This document shows, piece after piece, positions 1-8,420 of a stretch of 64,000 nucleotides of DNA (position 1 is its first letter; each line of letters begins with the position of its first letter). The notes under the pieces are model-generated. The model did no database searches. It was not told where the DNA came from and saw only the letters and a program-made list of their open reading frames with translations. Both the position numbers and the translations under genes were made by a program. The stretch comes from Desulfovibrio sp. UIB00 (GTDB taxonomy: Bacteria > Desulfobacterota > Desulfovibrionia > Desulfovibrionales > Desulfovibrionaceae), in contig NZ_JAETXJ010000002.1 of the NCBI RefSeq assembly GCF_022508225.1, forward strand, positions 496,001-560,000, written 5' to 3'.

Positions 1-1
1 C

Positions 2-430
2 GTCAAGGGCGGTCGCCGTTTCAGCTTCAGCGCCCTCGTTGTCGTGGGCGATGGCAAGGGCGGCGTGGGCTTCGGTCTGGGCAAGGCCCAGGAAGTGCCT
101 GAAGCACTGCGCAAAGCCACCGAACGCGCTCGCAAGAACCGCGTTCAGGTTGCCCTTGTTGAAGGCACCCTTCCTTATGAAGTGCTCGGCCGTTTCGGCG
201 CCGGTCGCGTCATGCTGAAGCCCGCCTCTGAAGGTACCGGCATCATTGCCGGCGGTGCCGTGCGCGCCGTCATGGAAGCCGTAGGCATCCGCGACGTCCT
301 CGCTAAGGCCATTGGTACCAACAATCCGCACAACGTGCTTCGTGCCACCATGCAGGGCCTCGTTTCCCTGCGCAGCGCCGAAGATGTTTCGGCCCTGCGC
401 GGCAAGAAGCTGGAAGCCCCGAGGAAGTAA
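2..430 (+). CDS. rpsE: Ribosomal protein uS5, 5' end cut by window edge
   Basis: The reading frame is open from base 2 and ends at TAA 428-430. It encodes the 30S protein S5, which helps maintain decoding accuracy. The visible part contains the S5 double-stranded RNA-binding segment ([10 protein letters not shown]) and the C-terminal S5 domain with [19 protein letters not shown]. The N-terminal 25 or so residues lie outside the window. rpmD follows after 2 nt and rplO after that, the usual spc operon order. Identification is firm. Confidence 0.97.
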   Translation, partial: VKGGRRFSFSALVVVGDGKGGVGFGLGKAQEVPEALRKATERARKNRVQVALVEGTLPYEVLGRFGAGRVMLKPASEGTGIIAGGAVRAVMEAVGIRDVLAKAIGTNNPHNVLRATMQGLVSLRSAEDVSALRGKKLEAPRK

Positions 431-432
431 CC

Positions 433-609
433 ATGGCAGAAATCAAGGTAAAACTCGTGCGTTCGCGCATCGGCTCCACGCCTGCGCAGCGCAAGCTGCT
501 GGACTCCCTTGGCCTCAAGCGCCGCGAGATGGTCAAGACGTTCAAGGATACCCCGGCTATCCGGGGCATTATCGCCAAAGTTCCGCATATGGTTGCCGTT
601 GTTGAGTAA
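433..609 (+). CDS. rpmD: Ribosomal protein uL30
   Basis: A 58-residue 50S protein of normal length for bacterial L30. It begins MAEIKVKLVRS and contains the typical GLKRREMVKTFKDTPAIRG-type segment. It starts 2 nt after the rpsE stop, so it is probably translationally coupled, and lies 17 nt before rplO. This matches the conserved rpsE-rpmD-rplO order. Confidence 0.96.
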   Translation: MAEIKVKLVRSRIGSTPAQRKLLDSLGLKRREMVKTFKDTPAIRGIIAKVPHMVAVVE

Positions 610-626
610 CGGCCAAAGGATATACC

Positions 627-1091
627 ATGCAACTGCACAATCTGTTTCCTTTTCCGGAAGAGCGTAAGACCCGCCGTCGCGTGGGCCGTGGCTCTGGTTC
701 CGGTCTGGGCTGCACTGCGGGCAAGGGCCACAAAGGGCAGAACGCTCGCGCCGGTGGCGGTGTCCGCCCTGGTTTTGAAGGCGGCCAGATGCCCCTGCAA
801 CGCCGTTTGCCCAAGCACGGCTTTAAAAACGCCCCCTTCAAGGTCACCTACGACATCGTCAATCTTGACGCTCTCGTGTCGGCCTTCCCGGGCAAAACCA
901 CCATCACCCTTGACGACATGTACGCTCGCGGTATTGTCCGCATGGGCGCGCCCGTGAAAGTTCTTTCGCGCGGCGAAGTCTCAGGCGCTCTGTCGGTGGA
1001 GGCTCACAAGTTCAGCCAGGCTGCTGCGGATAAGATCCGCCAGGCCGGCGGCAACGTCACTGAGCTGGAAGCGGTTTCTGCCGCTGAATAA
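627..1091 (+). CDS. rplO: Ribosomal protein uL15
   Basis: A 154-residue 50S protein L15. It starts MQLHNLFPFPEERK and has the basic, glycine-rich N-terminal extension (GRGSGSGLGCTAGKGHKGQ) that threads into 23S rRNA, followed by the C-terminal globular domain. An AAAGGA ribosome-binding site lies ahead of the start at 627. It sits between rpmD and secY as usual in the spc operon. Two GC-rich hairpins follow the stop. Confidence 0.97.
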   Translation: MQLHNLFPFPEERKTRRRVGRGSGSGLGCTAGKGHKGQNARAGGGVRPGFEGGQMPLQRRLPKHGFKNAPFKVTYDIVNLDALVSAFPGKTTITLDDMYARGIVRMGAPVKVLSRGEVSGALSVEAHKFSQAAADKIRQAGGNVTELEAVSAAE

Positions 1092-1097
1092 TTAGGT

Positions 1098-1166
1098 GGC
1101 CGCGCGCAAGCGCGGCCTCACGGCTTTTCACTGGCGTCATTGCCCGCCTTTTGGCGGGCAATGACG
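1098..1166 (+). promoter_or_regulatory. Two consecutive hairpins between rplO and secY
   Basis: The 121-nt gap holds a GGCCGCG/CGCGGCC hairpin (1098-1104 with 1111-1117) and then a 14-bp perfect stem (1135-1148 with 1153-1166, loop TTTT). Neither is followed by a U-tract, so they are not ordinary terminators. They could mark an mRNA processing site, a pause, or a regulatory binding site within the ribosomal transcript. No function can be assigned from sequence alone. Confidence 0.55.
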
Positions 1167-1212
1167 TTGCGCACATACTGCGCCACAGGCGCACAAACGC
1201 AACGAGTGTTTC

Positions 1213-2526
1213 ATGGCAGTAGGATCGGCAAACAATATGGCAGGCCAGGCTTCGCTGACCAAACGCATCGGCTGGACCTTCCTGATTTTGTGCTGCTACC
1301 GCATCGGCGTTCACGTACCCATTCCGGGCGTTGACGCTTCTGCGCTGGCGTCGTTTTTTCAAAGCATGTCCGGCACGCTTTTCAGCCTGTTCGACATGTT
1401 TTCCGGCGGCGGCCTGTCCAACGTCTCGGTGTTCGCTCTGGGCGTCATGCCTTACATTTCGGCAAGCATTATCATCCAGCTTTTGCAGGTGGTCAGCCCC
1501 GACATCAAGCGCATGGCCAAGGAAGAAGGGCAGGCGGGACGGCGTAAAATCACGCAGTACACCCGTTATCTCACAGTGCTTATCACCCTGGTGCAAGGCC
1601 TTGGCATTGCCGTTGGTCTGGAAAATATGACCAGTCCTGCTGGCGCGCCTGTGGTTCTGGCACCCGGCTGGCATTTCCGTCTTGTGACCATGGCTACCTT
1701 TACGGCTGGTTCCGTGCTGGTCATGTGGCTTGGCGAGCAAATCACGGAGCGTGGTATCGGCAACGGTATCTCGCTGATTATTTTCTGCGGTATCGTGGTG
1801 GGCATTCCCCGCGGCATCATCCAGTCTGTTGCTCTTATACAGGCTGGTGACATGAGCATTTTCATGGCAATTGTTATTGTGGTCCTGATGGCTGCGGTTA
1901 CAGTAGCCATCGTGTTCGTTGAACGCTCGCAGAGAAGAATCCCCATCAGTTACGCCAAGCGTCAGGTCGGACGTAAAATGTACGGTGGTCAGAACTCGCA
2001 TCTGCCTTTGCGTCTGAACACGGCGGGCGTTATTCCGCCTATTTTCGCATCTTCGCTCCTGCTGTTCCCTGCGACCATTGGTCAGTTTTCGACCAACCAT
2101 TATGTGAAGCAGGCAGCCGATTTCTTCTCGCCGCACGGCGTTGCTTACAACGTCCTGTATGTGGCCTTGATGTTCTTCTTCTGCTATTTTTACACGGCCA
2201 TCATTTTTGATCCCAAGGATATGGCTGAAAATCTGAAGAAGAACGGCGGTTTCATCCCCGGGATTCGTCCTGGTGAAAAAACCCAGGAATACGTGGACAC
2301 GGTGCTTTCACGGCTGACCCTTTCGGGGGCCACCTATATTTCAATAGTCTGCCTGCTGCCCATGCTGCTCATCAGCAACTTTAACGTGCCTTTCTATTTT
2401 GGCGGCACGAGCTTGCTGATCCTTGTGGGCGTGGCCATGGACTTCATGAATCAGGTGGAATCACACATGATCTCCAGCCAGTATCAGGGCCTCATGGCCA
2501 AGGCGCGGAAGAGCGGCAGGCTCTAG
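1213..2526 (+). CDS. secY: Protein translocase channel subunit SecY
   Basis: A 437-residue polytopic inner-membrane protein that forms the Sec translocation pore with SecE and SecG. Ten hydrophobic segments are apparent. Family marks include TKRIGWTFLILCCYRIGVHVPIPG at the N-terminus, the cytoplasmic loop with ERSQRRIPISYAKRQVG that contacts ribosome and SecA, and a C-terminal YQGLMAKARKSGR tail. The start at ATG 1213 gives normal length. It lies in its standard place after rplO and is followed by map. Confidence 0.97.
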   Translation: MAVGSANNMAGQASLTKRIGWTFLILCCYRIGVHVPIPGVDASALASFFQSMSGTLFSLFDMFSGGGLSNVSVFALGVMPYISASIIIQLLQVVSPDIKRMAKEEGQAGRRKITQYTRYLTVLITLVQGLGIAVGLENMTSPAGAPVVLAPGWHFRLVTMATFTAGSVLVMWLGEQITERGIGNGISLIIFCGIVVGIPRGIIQSVALIQAGDMSIFMAIVIVVLMAAVTVAIVFVERSQRRIPISYAKRQVGRKMYGGQNSHLPLRLNTAGVIPPIFASSLLLFPATIGQFSTNHYVKQAADFFSPHGVAYNVLYVALMFFFCYFYTAIIFDPKDMAENLKKNGGFIPGIRPGEKTQEYVDTVLSRLTLSGATYISIVCLLPMLLISNFNVPFYFGGTSLLILVGVAMDFMNQVESHMISSQYQGLMAKARKSGRL

Positions 2527-2587
2527 AAAGTTGGGGCAGGCCTCGGGCTTGCTCTCTGCTTTCGCAAGCGCGGATGGTGATTGTATA

Positions 2588-3382
2588 ATGAAAAAATATC
2601 ACGGCGCATTCATCAAGAATGAAAGGGAAGTGGCCTGCCTGCGGGAAGCAAACCGCATGGTGGCCAACATACTGGATGCCGTGGGCGATATGGTGGAGCC
2701 GGGCCTGCCTACCATGCGTCTTGAAGAGTTGGCGCGCGACATGTGCGCCGACTACAAGGTAAAGCCAGCGTTTCTGGGCTACTGCGGTTATCCTTTCGCT
2801 CTGTGCTGCTCGGTCAACGAGCAGGTGGTGCATGGTTTTCCTTCTGCGCGGCTGCTTAAGGAAGGCGATATCGTGAGCATCGACATGGGCGTTGTGTATG
2901 AAGGTTTTGTGGGCGATGCCGCTCGTACCTTTCCGGTTGGCAAGGTCAGCGACGAAGCCCGCAAGCTCATGCGGATAACTGAAGAAAGCCTGTACGTTGG
3001 CATTGAACAGGCCCGGGCTGGCAATGATGTGTACGACATCGGCGCAGCTGTTCAGGATTATGTTGAGGCCGCCGGTTTCAACGTTGTGCGACGTTTTGTT
3101 GGGCATGGCGTGGGGGCGAAAATGCATGAAAAGCCCGAAGTTCCGAACTTCAGGCCGGGCATGCGTGGGTTGACCTTGCAAAACGGCATGGTCATTGCCA
3201 TCGAACCCATGGTAACTGTTGGCACCTACGAAGTGGACATTCTGGACGATCAGTGGACCGCCGTGACACGCGATGGTTTGTGGGCCGCCCACTTTGAACA
3301 CAGTGTTGCCATAACCCCAAATGGCCCCCAGATTCTCAGCATTTCGGACCGTGGTTTGAACCGGCACACAATTGAAGGTTGA
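2588..3382 (+). CDS. map: Type I methionine aminopeptidase
   Basis: A 264-residue enzyme that removes the initiator methionine from nascent proteins in the cytosol. The pita-bread fold is recognisable: DMGVVYEGFVGDAARTF carries the two metal-binding aspartates, GHGVGAKMHEKPEVPNF the metal-binding histidine, AIEPMV a metal-binding glutamate and HFEHSVAI the C-terminal motif. The start is placed at ATG 2588 (MKKYHGAFIK) because earlier in-frame residues are not family-like. map follows secY in many bacteria. The adk gene often found between them is absent here. Confidence 0.95.
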   Translation: MKKYHGAFIKNEREVACLREANRMVANILDAVGDMVEPGLPTMRLEELARDMCADYKVKPAFLGYCGYPFALCCSVNEQVVHGFPSARLLKEGDIVSIDMGVVYEGFVGDAARTFPVGKVSDEARKLMRITEESLYVGIEQARAGNDVYDIGAAVQDYVEAAGFNVVRRFVGHGVGAKMHEKPEVPNFRPGMRGLTLQNGMVIAIEPMVTVGTYEVDILDDQWTAVTRDGLWAAHFEHSVAITPNGPQILSISDRGLNRHTIEG

Positions 3383-3519
3383 CATCAGCGTTAAAGCTGG
3401 ATAAAGATTTCCGTTCCCGTCCTTAATTTTGAGGACTGCGGCCTGTTGTTCTATCGTGGCGAAGCCGCAAGCCGGATCTTTATTTGGTCAATGCAATGGT
3501 TTCTTATTGGAGATGAGGT

Positions 3520-3633
3520 ATGAAAGTAAGACCTTCCGTCAAGAAAATATGCCCCAAGTGTAAGGTTATCCGGCGCAAGGGAGTGCTTCGAGTTATCTGC
3601 GAAAACCCCCGGCACAAGCAGCGCCAGGGCTAG
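3520..3633 (+). CDS. rpmJ: Ribosomal protein bL36
   Basis: A 37-residue zinc-binding 50S protein. The sequence [20 protein letters not shown] continues to a cysteine and a histidine ([12 protein letters not shown]), giving the C-C-C-H zinc site of the zinc-bearing L36 type. GAGATGAGGT precedes the ATG. It lies just before rpsM as in most alpha operons. The infA gene that often precedes it is absent from the map-rpmJ gap. Confidence 0.96.
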
Positions 3634-3648
3634 GGCAGGAGACTAATT

Positions 3649-4017
3649 GTGGCGAGAATAGCAGGTGTTGATTTGCCTCGCGGCAAACGGGTGGACATTG
3701 CGCTCACCTACATTTATGGCATTGGCCGTACCACGGCCATGAAAATTCTGGATACCACCGGCGTTAACTGGGAGCGTAGCATCGACGACCTCTCCGCTGA
3801 CGAAGTTAACGAGATCCGTAAGGAACTCGAACAGAACTACAAGGTGGAAGGCGACCTGCGTCGCGAAATCTCCAGCAACATTAAGCGCCTTATGGACATT
3901 GGTTGTTTCCGTGGCCTGCGTCACCGTCGCGGTTTGCCCGTGCATGGTCAGCGTACCCATACCAATGCCCGCACCCGTAAGGGACCCCGCCGCGGCGCCG
4001 TAGGCAAGAAGAAGTAG
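3649..4017 (+). CDS. rpsM: Ribosomal protein uS13
   Basis: A 122-residue 30S head protein that contacts the P-site tRNA through its basic tail. It starts with GTG at 3649, preceded by GGCAGGAG, giving the canonical [26 protein letters not shown]. The C-terminus carries the expected [21 protein letters not shown] motif and a lysine-rich end. It is the first long gene of the alpha-operon segment. Confidence 0.97.
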   Translation: MARIAGVDLPRGKRVDIALTYIYGIGRTTAMKILDTTGVNWERSIDDLSADEVNEIRKELEQNYKVEGDLRREISSNIKRLMDIGCFRGLRHRRGLPVHGQRTHTNARTRKGPRRGAVGKKK

Positions 4018-4140
4018 CGGTGCGGCTGCGCTTGTCGCAGTTTGTAAAGCGGATGCAGCAATAGTGCTGCCGTGAGGACGAACGGATTTTTCCGCCATTG
4101 ACGGAAAAGAATCTGACAAGCTTCCAATTTGAGGTTAGTT

Positions 4141-4530
4141 ATGGCCAGACCCAAGAAAGTGGTCAAGAAAAAGGAAAAGAAGAACGTGCCGGTGGGCATT
4201 GCCCACATCCAGGCTTCGTTCAACAACACCATCATTACTTTTACGGATACGCGCGGCAATGCTGTTTCCTGGGCCTCCTCGGGCCAGAGCGGCTTTAAGG
4301 GTTCGCGTAAGTCCACCCCCTTTGCTGCGCAGGTTGCCGCTGAAACGGCTGCCCGCAAGGCACAGGACAACGGCATGCGTACTGTGGGCATCTATGTGAA
4401 AGGCCCCGGTTCCGGTCGTGAAGCCGCCATGCGCGCTATTTCGGCTATCGGCTTCAAGGTGGCGTTCATCCGCGACGTTACGCCCATTCCGCACAATGGC
4501 TGCCGGCCGCCCAAGCGCCGCCGCGTCTAG
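4141..4530 (+). CDS. rpsK: Ribosomal protein uS11
   Basis: A 129-residue 30S platform protein. The start at ATG 4141 ([14 protein letters not shown]) is preferred over an in-frame ATG four codons upstream because S11 proteins begin with a short lysine-rich stretch. The family core [15 protein letters not shown] and the C-terminal [13 protein letters not shown] are present. It lies between rpsM and rpsD as usual. Confidence 0.97.
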   Translation: MARPKKVVKKKEKKNVPVGIAHIQASFNNTIITFTDTRGNAVSWASSGQSGFKGSRKSTPFAAQVAAETAARKAQDNGMRTVGIYVKGPGSGREAAMRAISAIGFKVAFIRDVTPIPHNGCRPPKRRRV

Positions 4531-4577
4531 TTTGCGCCTAGCGTAAACCGCGCCAAAACCGTAAGAGGTAAAGATAG

Positions 4578-5204
4578 ATGGCTAAATATACTGAAGCCAA
4601 GTGCCGCATGTGCCGTCGCGAAGGCTGCAAGCTTTTTCTGAAGGGCGACCGTTGCTTCACTGACAAGTGTGCATACGACCGTCGTCCTTATGCCCCCGGC
4701 CAGCATGGCCGCGCGCGCAAGAAGGTCAGCGAATACGCAGTGCAGCTGCGTGAGAAGCAGAAGACCCGCCGCGCTTACGGCATTCTCGAACGCCAGTTCC
4801 ATGGCTACTTCGAGAAGGCCGAAATGCAGAAGGGCGTTACTGGTACCAACCTGCTCGTTATTCTTGAACGCCGCCTCGACAACGTGGTGTACCGTCTTGG
4901 TTTTGCCAACTCGCGCAACCAGGCTCGTCAGCTCGTGCGGCACGGCATTTTCACCCTCAACGGCCGCAAGGTGAACATTCCTTCCTTGCAGGTTCGCGTG
5001 GGTGACAGCATTGAAGTGCCCGAAAAGAACCGCAAGATTCCCGTGCTTGCAGAAGCTCAGGAAGTCATTGCACGTCGTGGTTGCCCCGCCTGGCTTGAAG
5101 CCGACGGCGCAGCTTTCAAAGGCTCTGTCAAGGCGCTGCCGCAGCGTGACGATATCCAGTTCCCCGTCAACGAGCAGCTGATTGTCGAACTTTACTCGAA
5201 ATAA
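4578..5204 (+). CDS. rpsD: Ribosomal protein uS4
   Basis: A 208-residue primary 16S rRNA-binding protein of the 30S body. The N-terminal domain has cysteines [18 protein letters not shown], consistent with the zinc-binding form of S4. The S4 RNA-binding domain follows ([22 protein letters not shown], then [14 protein letters not shown]). AAGAGGTAAAGAT precedes the ATG. It stands 12 nt before rpoA. Confidence 0.97.
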   Translation: MAKYTEAKCRMCRREGCKLFLKGDRCFTDKCAYDRRPYAPGQHGRARKKVSEYAVQLREKQKTRRAYGILERQFHGYFEKAEMQKGVTGTNLLVILERRLDNVVYRLGFANSRNQARQLVRHGIFTLNGRKVNIPSLQVRVGDSIEVPEKNRKIPVLAEAQEVIARRGCPAWLEADGAAFKGSVKALPQRDDIQFPVNEQLIVELYSK

Positions 5205-5216
5205 GCGGGGGTTCGC

Positions 5217-6260
5217 ATGCTTATAAAACAGGGCGAACGCCTTATAAATGCACGCAACTGGTCAGAGCTTGTAAAGCCCGATCAGATCATGCGCGAAGAA
5301 GAAACCGCCAGCATCACGCATGGCAAATTCATTTGCGAACCGCTGGAACGGGGCTACGGCACCACCATCGGCAATGCAATGCGCCGGGTTCTTTTGTCGT
5401 CCCTTCAGGGGGCGGCCTTCGTGTCGGTGAAAATCATCGGTGTGCAGCATGAATTCACCACGGTGCACGGTGTTCTTGAAGACATCACTGATGTCATTCT
5501 GAACATCAAGCAGGTTCGCCTGCGCATGGACACCGATGAACCGCAACGCATTACCTTGCGCGTTGACCAGAAGGGTCCGGTGACTGCCGGAAACATTATG
5601 GGCAACCAGCATGTTGAAGTGCTCAACCCTGATCAGCACATTGCCACCCTCACCGAGGATGTCGTGCTTGAGATGGAATTTGAGGCTCGCATGGGCAAGG
5701 GCTATGTGCCTGCGGACATGCACGAGGGACTGAACGAGGAAATCGGCGTTATCAAGCTGGATTCCAGTTTCTCCCCTGTGCGTAAGGTGGCCTACACCGT
5801 GGAACAGGCACGCGTTGGTCAGATGACCAACTATGACCGCCTGTTGCTGGAAGTATGGACCGACGGCTCCCTCACACCCGAGGATGCCATTGCCTACAGT
5901 GCCAAGATCATCAAGGACCAGATTTCTGTGTTCATCAACTTTGATGAACGCGTGTCTGGCGACATGCGGCACGGCAGCGGCGAGAGCGGCGAAATTAATG
6001 AGCACCTGTACAAGAGCATTGACGATCTTGAATTGTCGGTGCGCGCCACCAACTGCCTGCGCGGCGCCAACATTGCCCTTGTGGGTGAGCTGGTGCAGCG
6101 TTCTGAAGGCGAGATGCTCAAGACCAAGAATTTTGGTCGCAAGTCGTTGGATGAAATCAAGGGTGTTCTTTTGGACATGGGCCTTGACTTCGGCATGAAG
6201 GTCGATTCCTTCGACAAGAAATATCAGGAATGGAAAAGGAAGCAGCAAAATGAGGCATAG
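5217..6260 (+). CDS. rpoA: RNA polymerase alpha subunit
   Basis: A 347-residue alpha subunit. The N-terminal dimerisation and assembly domain contains [16 protein letters not shown]. The C-terminal domain, which contacts UP elements and activators, contains [27 protein letters not shown] and GRKSLDEIK. Length is near the 330-350 norm. Its last 11 nt overlap the start of rplQ, suggesting translational coupling. Confidence 0.97.
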   Translation: MLIKQGERLINARNWSELVKPDQIMREEETASITHGKFICEPLERGYGTTIGNAMRRVLLSSLQGAAFVSVKIIGVQHEFTTVHGVLEDITDVILNIKQVRLRMDTDEPQRITLRVDQKGPVTAGNIMGNQHVEVLNPDQHIATLTEDVVLEMEFEARMGKGYVPADMHEGLNEEIGVIKLDSSFSPVRKVAYTVEQARVGQMTNYDRLLLEVWTDGSLTPEDAIAYSAKIIKDQISVFINFDERVSGDMRHGSGESGEINEHLYKSIDDLELSVRATNCLRGANIALVGELVQRSEGEMLKTKNFGRKSLDEIKGVLLDMGLDFGMKVDSFDKKYQEWKRKQQNEA

Positions 6261-6705
6261 CAATTCCGGCAGGAAACTCTCGCGTACGCCTGCGCACCGT
6301 AAGGCCCTGTTGCAAAATCTCGCTAAGGCCCTGCTGATCCACGGCAAAATCCGCACCACGGAAATTAAGGCCAAGGAGCTGCGCCGGGTGGTGGAACCCC
6401 TGATCACCCTTGCCAAGCGCAACGACCTGCACGCCCGCCGTCAGGCTTACCGTGTGTTGAACGATCACGCTTTGGTTAAGCGCCTTTTTGACGAGATCGG
6501 TCCTGTTTTCGCCGGCGTTCCCGGCGGTTACACCCGTATCCTTAAGCTGGCCATGCCCCGTAAGGGCGACAACGCCCCCATGGCCATTATTGAGCTTTCT
6601 CGCGCTCTTGAAGCTGCTCCCGCTGCGGAAGCAGCCACTGAAGAAGCGCCTGCCAAGCCCAAGCGTACCCGCAAGCCCAAGGTTGAAGAAACCGCCGAAG
6701 CGTAA
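6250..6705 (+). CDS. rplQ: Ribosomal protein bL17
   Basis: A 151-residue 50S protein. It begins [20 protein letters not shown], the family signature, and has an extended Ala/Glu/Lys-rich C-terminal tail seen in several proteobacteria. The start codon lies inside the end of rpoA. It is the last gene of the ribosomal block and is followed within 30 nt by a strong terminator. Confidence 0.97.
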   Translation: MRHSNSGRKLSRTPAHRKALLQNLAKALLIHGKIRTTEIKAKELRRVVEPLITLAKRNDLHARRQAYRVLNDHALVKRLFDEIGPVFAGVPGGYTRILKLAMPRKGDNAPMAIIELSRALEAAPAAEAATEEAPAKPKRTRKPKVEETAEA

Positions 6706-6730
6706 CCGCTTTGCTGGTTTGACAAATACT

Positions 6731-6765
6731 GACAAAGGGGCGCTCTGCGCCCCTTTGTCGTTTTG
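6731..6765 (+). terminator. Rho-independent terminator after rplQ
   Basis: A perfect 13-bp stem (6731-6743 with 6747-6759, loop TCT) is followed by GTTTTGCCCCTTT. It sits 25 nt after the rplQ stop and is the natural end of the ribosomal transcript. Confidence 0.9.
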
Positions 6766-7381
6766 CCCCTTTCATATCAAAAATCAATGCAGCGGTTCGT
6801 TGTGGCCCCTTTGTGCATCCTCCCAATACGTTTCATATTGGGTTGGCGCTGTCTTGTAACTACGTTTACAAAGCTGACCCTTCGATCCGTCCGCCACTAG
6901 CCCATTCCCCATTACCGCCCTCATGGCACGCCATATTCTGTTCCCCACTTGATACGCCGTAGTATTCTGAGGAATCTACTTCATAGCCCTCAAGAGCTTT
7001 CAATTTGTCTCAGCCGCTAATTGGGGTGACAATTGTCATCATCAGTAGGAAGCGTGATTAAAGACAGATCCGACTCGAGAATTTTAGCTCGAAGAAGCCA
7101 GACAAAAATTCATGTCTTTGCACACAGCAAATTTGGCAAGAGATAAAGCTTGATAGAGTCTCTCTACACGCGCCCTCGCTCGTACTAACTCTCTTGGCAG
7201 GAGTCTTACGCGCAAGACCTTCCGGGACTGCGCTCAGGAAATTTGTGAGTGTTCTGAAAAGTCTTTTAAGGGCCGGTACTTTCTTGCTCAGGCGCGCCAT
7301 TTACAGGCAGCCGCTGGAAGCTGAAGTGGATTCTGTTTGGAACGGAACACGTCGCGTAGATGGATACAGGAAAGGGGCGTA
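6766..7381. other. Intergenic stretch without a supportable gene
   Basis: About 600 bases with only short frames on either strand that lack ribosome-binding sites and family resemblance. It separates the ribosomal operon from the porin remnant. The direct repeat CGTTTCATATTGGG-like text near 6831 and scattered stops give it the look of decayed sequence. Confidence 0.5.
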
Positions 7382-7415
7382 CAGGCAACCCGCCCGTTCT
7401 TGGGCAGGATGCCTG
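7382..7415 (-). terminator. Hairpin beyond the porin remnant
   Basis: An imperfect inverted repeat (arms near 7382-7396 and 7401-7415, three mismatches) lies just past the - strand stop codon at 7421-7423. It is probably the old terminator of the decayed porin gene. Confidence 0.45.
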
Positions 7416-7420
7416 CGGAA

Positions 7421-7812
7421 TTAGGAGGAATAGAAAATGTTCAGAGTCGCTTTCCAGGCGTCTTTGTAGTTAAGGCTGTCCCCCGATATTTTTTGGTAGC
7501 CGCCCCAGACGCCTTTGTACAGCCACAAGTGGATGTAGCCAAGCTCAAGCAAAATTCAGGTTTTCAGCGGCCTCGTAGGTACTATCCGGATCAGCTCAAG
7601 AGCGGTGTCGTTTGTGGTGATGTACGTGCCAGCGGGCGTTAAAGTCCGTCATATTGCGGTAAACGGCACCCCCCGAAATGTCCGCAGTCTGGCGTCCTGT
7701 AATGAATGAGGCCAATTGGGTGTCGTTGGTCCCACCAAAATAGTCAATCTATGCATCTTTTGCTGCAGAGATTAGTACGCACTCGACCTCAAAACAGCCA
7801 TCTGTGGCATGG
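7421..7812 (-). pseudogene. Decayed outer-membrane porin, C-terminal remnant
   Basis: Read on the - strand, three frames joined by frameshifts give a continuous protein-like text. It runs from AAKDA, an in-frame TAG, IDYFGGTNDTQLASFITG, and TNDTALEL through ELGYIHLWLYKGVWGGYQ to NYKDAWKATLNIFYSS at the stop. The alternating aromatic C-terminal strand and the DAWKA...YSx ending resemble, from memory, the homotrimeric porins abundant in Desulfovibrio. At least one internal stop and two frameshifts are visible, and the N-terminal half is not found. A terminator-like hairpin follows. Family assignment is by eye and moderately secure. That it is a pseudogene is more secure. Confidence 0.5.
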
Positions 7813-8247
7813 GGAAACGCATTTTATGGAATTTTGATGATTGAGTGCGTGGTAAAGCAGATTTTCCTTATACTGAATGCATCAGGCGATTTTTTCTGGT
7901 CGCATCTGAAAGCCCTTTTGACAGCACAGATCTACTCCACTAGCCCATCAACCGCATGTTGCGGGCCTGCCTTGTCCCTCCATTTCCCCTCAAGAAACAA
8001 TTCTTTCTGTGGTGAACCTGCTCCTTTTTTGTTGCGCTCCTTCACTTGGCTTAAATGTTTCAGCACACTTTTGTGGAAGAGGGGGCGTTCTGATGTTCAT
8101 TTGTTAACGTTCGTTAACTATTTAATCACTTTTCCGAAACTGCAACGAGGCTATCACCGATGATTGTGATTTATATAACGTAAAAAATGATCGTTTTTGC
8201 AATAGATTAAGTGCAGTCTACAAAATTTTTTAACTGAATTTGCTATA
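7813..8247. other. AT-rich intergenic stretch upstream of gdhA
   Basis: No convincing gene. The stretch becomes AT-rich after 8100 and leads into the sigma-54-type promoter of gdhA. It could hold upstream activator sites, but none is recognisable by eye. Confidence 0.4.
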
Positions 8248-8263
8248 TGGCATGTCTTTTGCT
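8248..8263 (+). promoter_or_regulatory. Sigma-54-type promoter for gdhA
   Basis: TGGCATG, 4 nt (TCTT), TTGCT matches the RpoN consensus TGGCACG-N4-TTGCW with one mismatch in the -24 box. GG and GC have the required 10-nt separation. The expected start of transcription near 8275 leaves a leader of about 145 nt before gdhA. Nitrogen-responsive control of glutamate dehydrogenase by RpoN would be sensible, but this is inferred from the motif only. Confidence 0.6.
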
Positions 8264-8420
8264 TGAATCGGTACATATTTGGACTGTTGCAGAAACTGTT
8301 TGCTTGATGAATGATCACTGTTTTTCTGATTATTGTTTTTACTATTAAATCCATATGCTCGAAAAATAACATAAAATGCATGCGGATTTGATAAAAATAA
8401 CAGACTAAATGGAGGATGAC

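Noticed and set aside
175..6735. Many 60-390 codon frames opposite or overlapping the ribosomal genes
   Set aside because: GC-rich coding sequence leaves antisense frames open; they have no family resemblance and lie within firmly identified genes.
7058..7642. Frames of 76-101 codons in the gap after rplQ
   Set aside because: No ribosome-binding sites or family likeness, and one overlaps the porin remnant on the other strand.
7804..8163. 119-codon + frame upstream of gdhA
   Set aside because: Composition unlike a protein gene, no start signal, and it lies in an AT-rich leader region.
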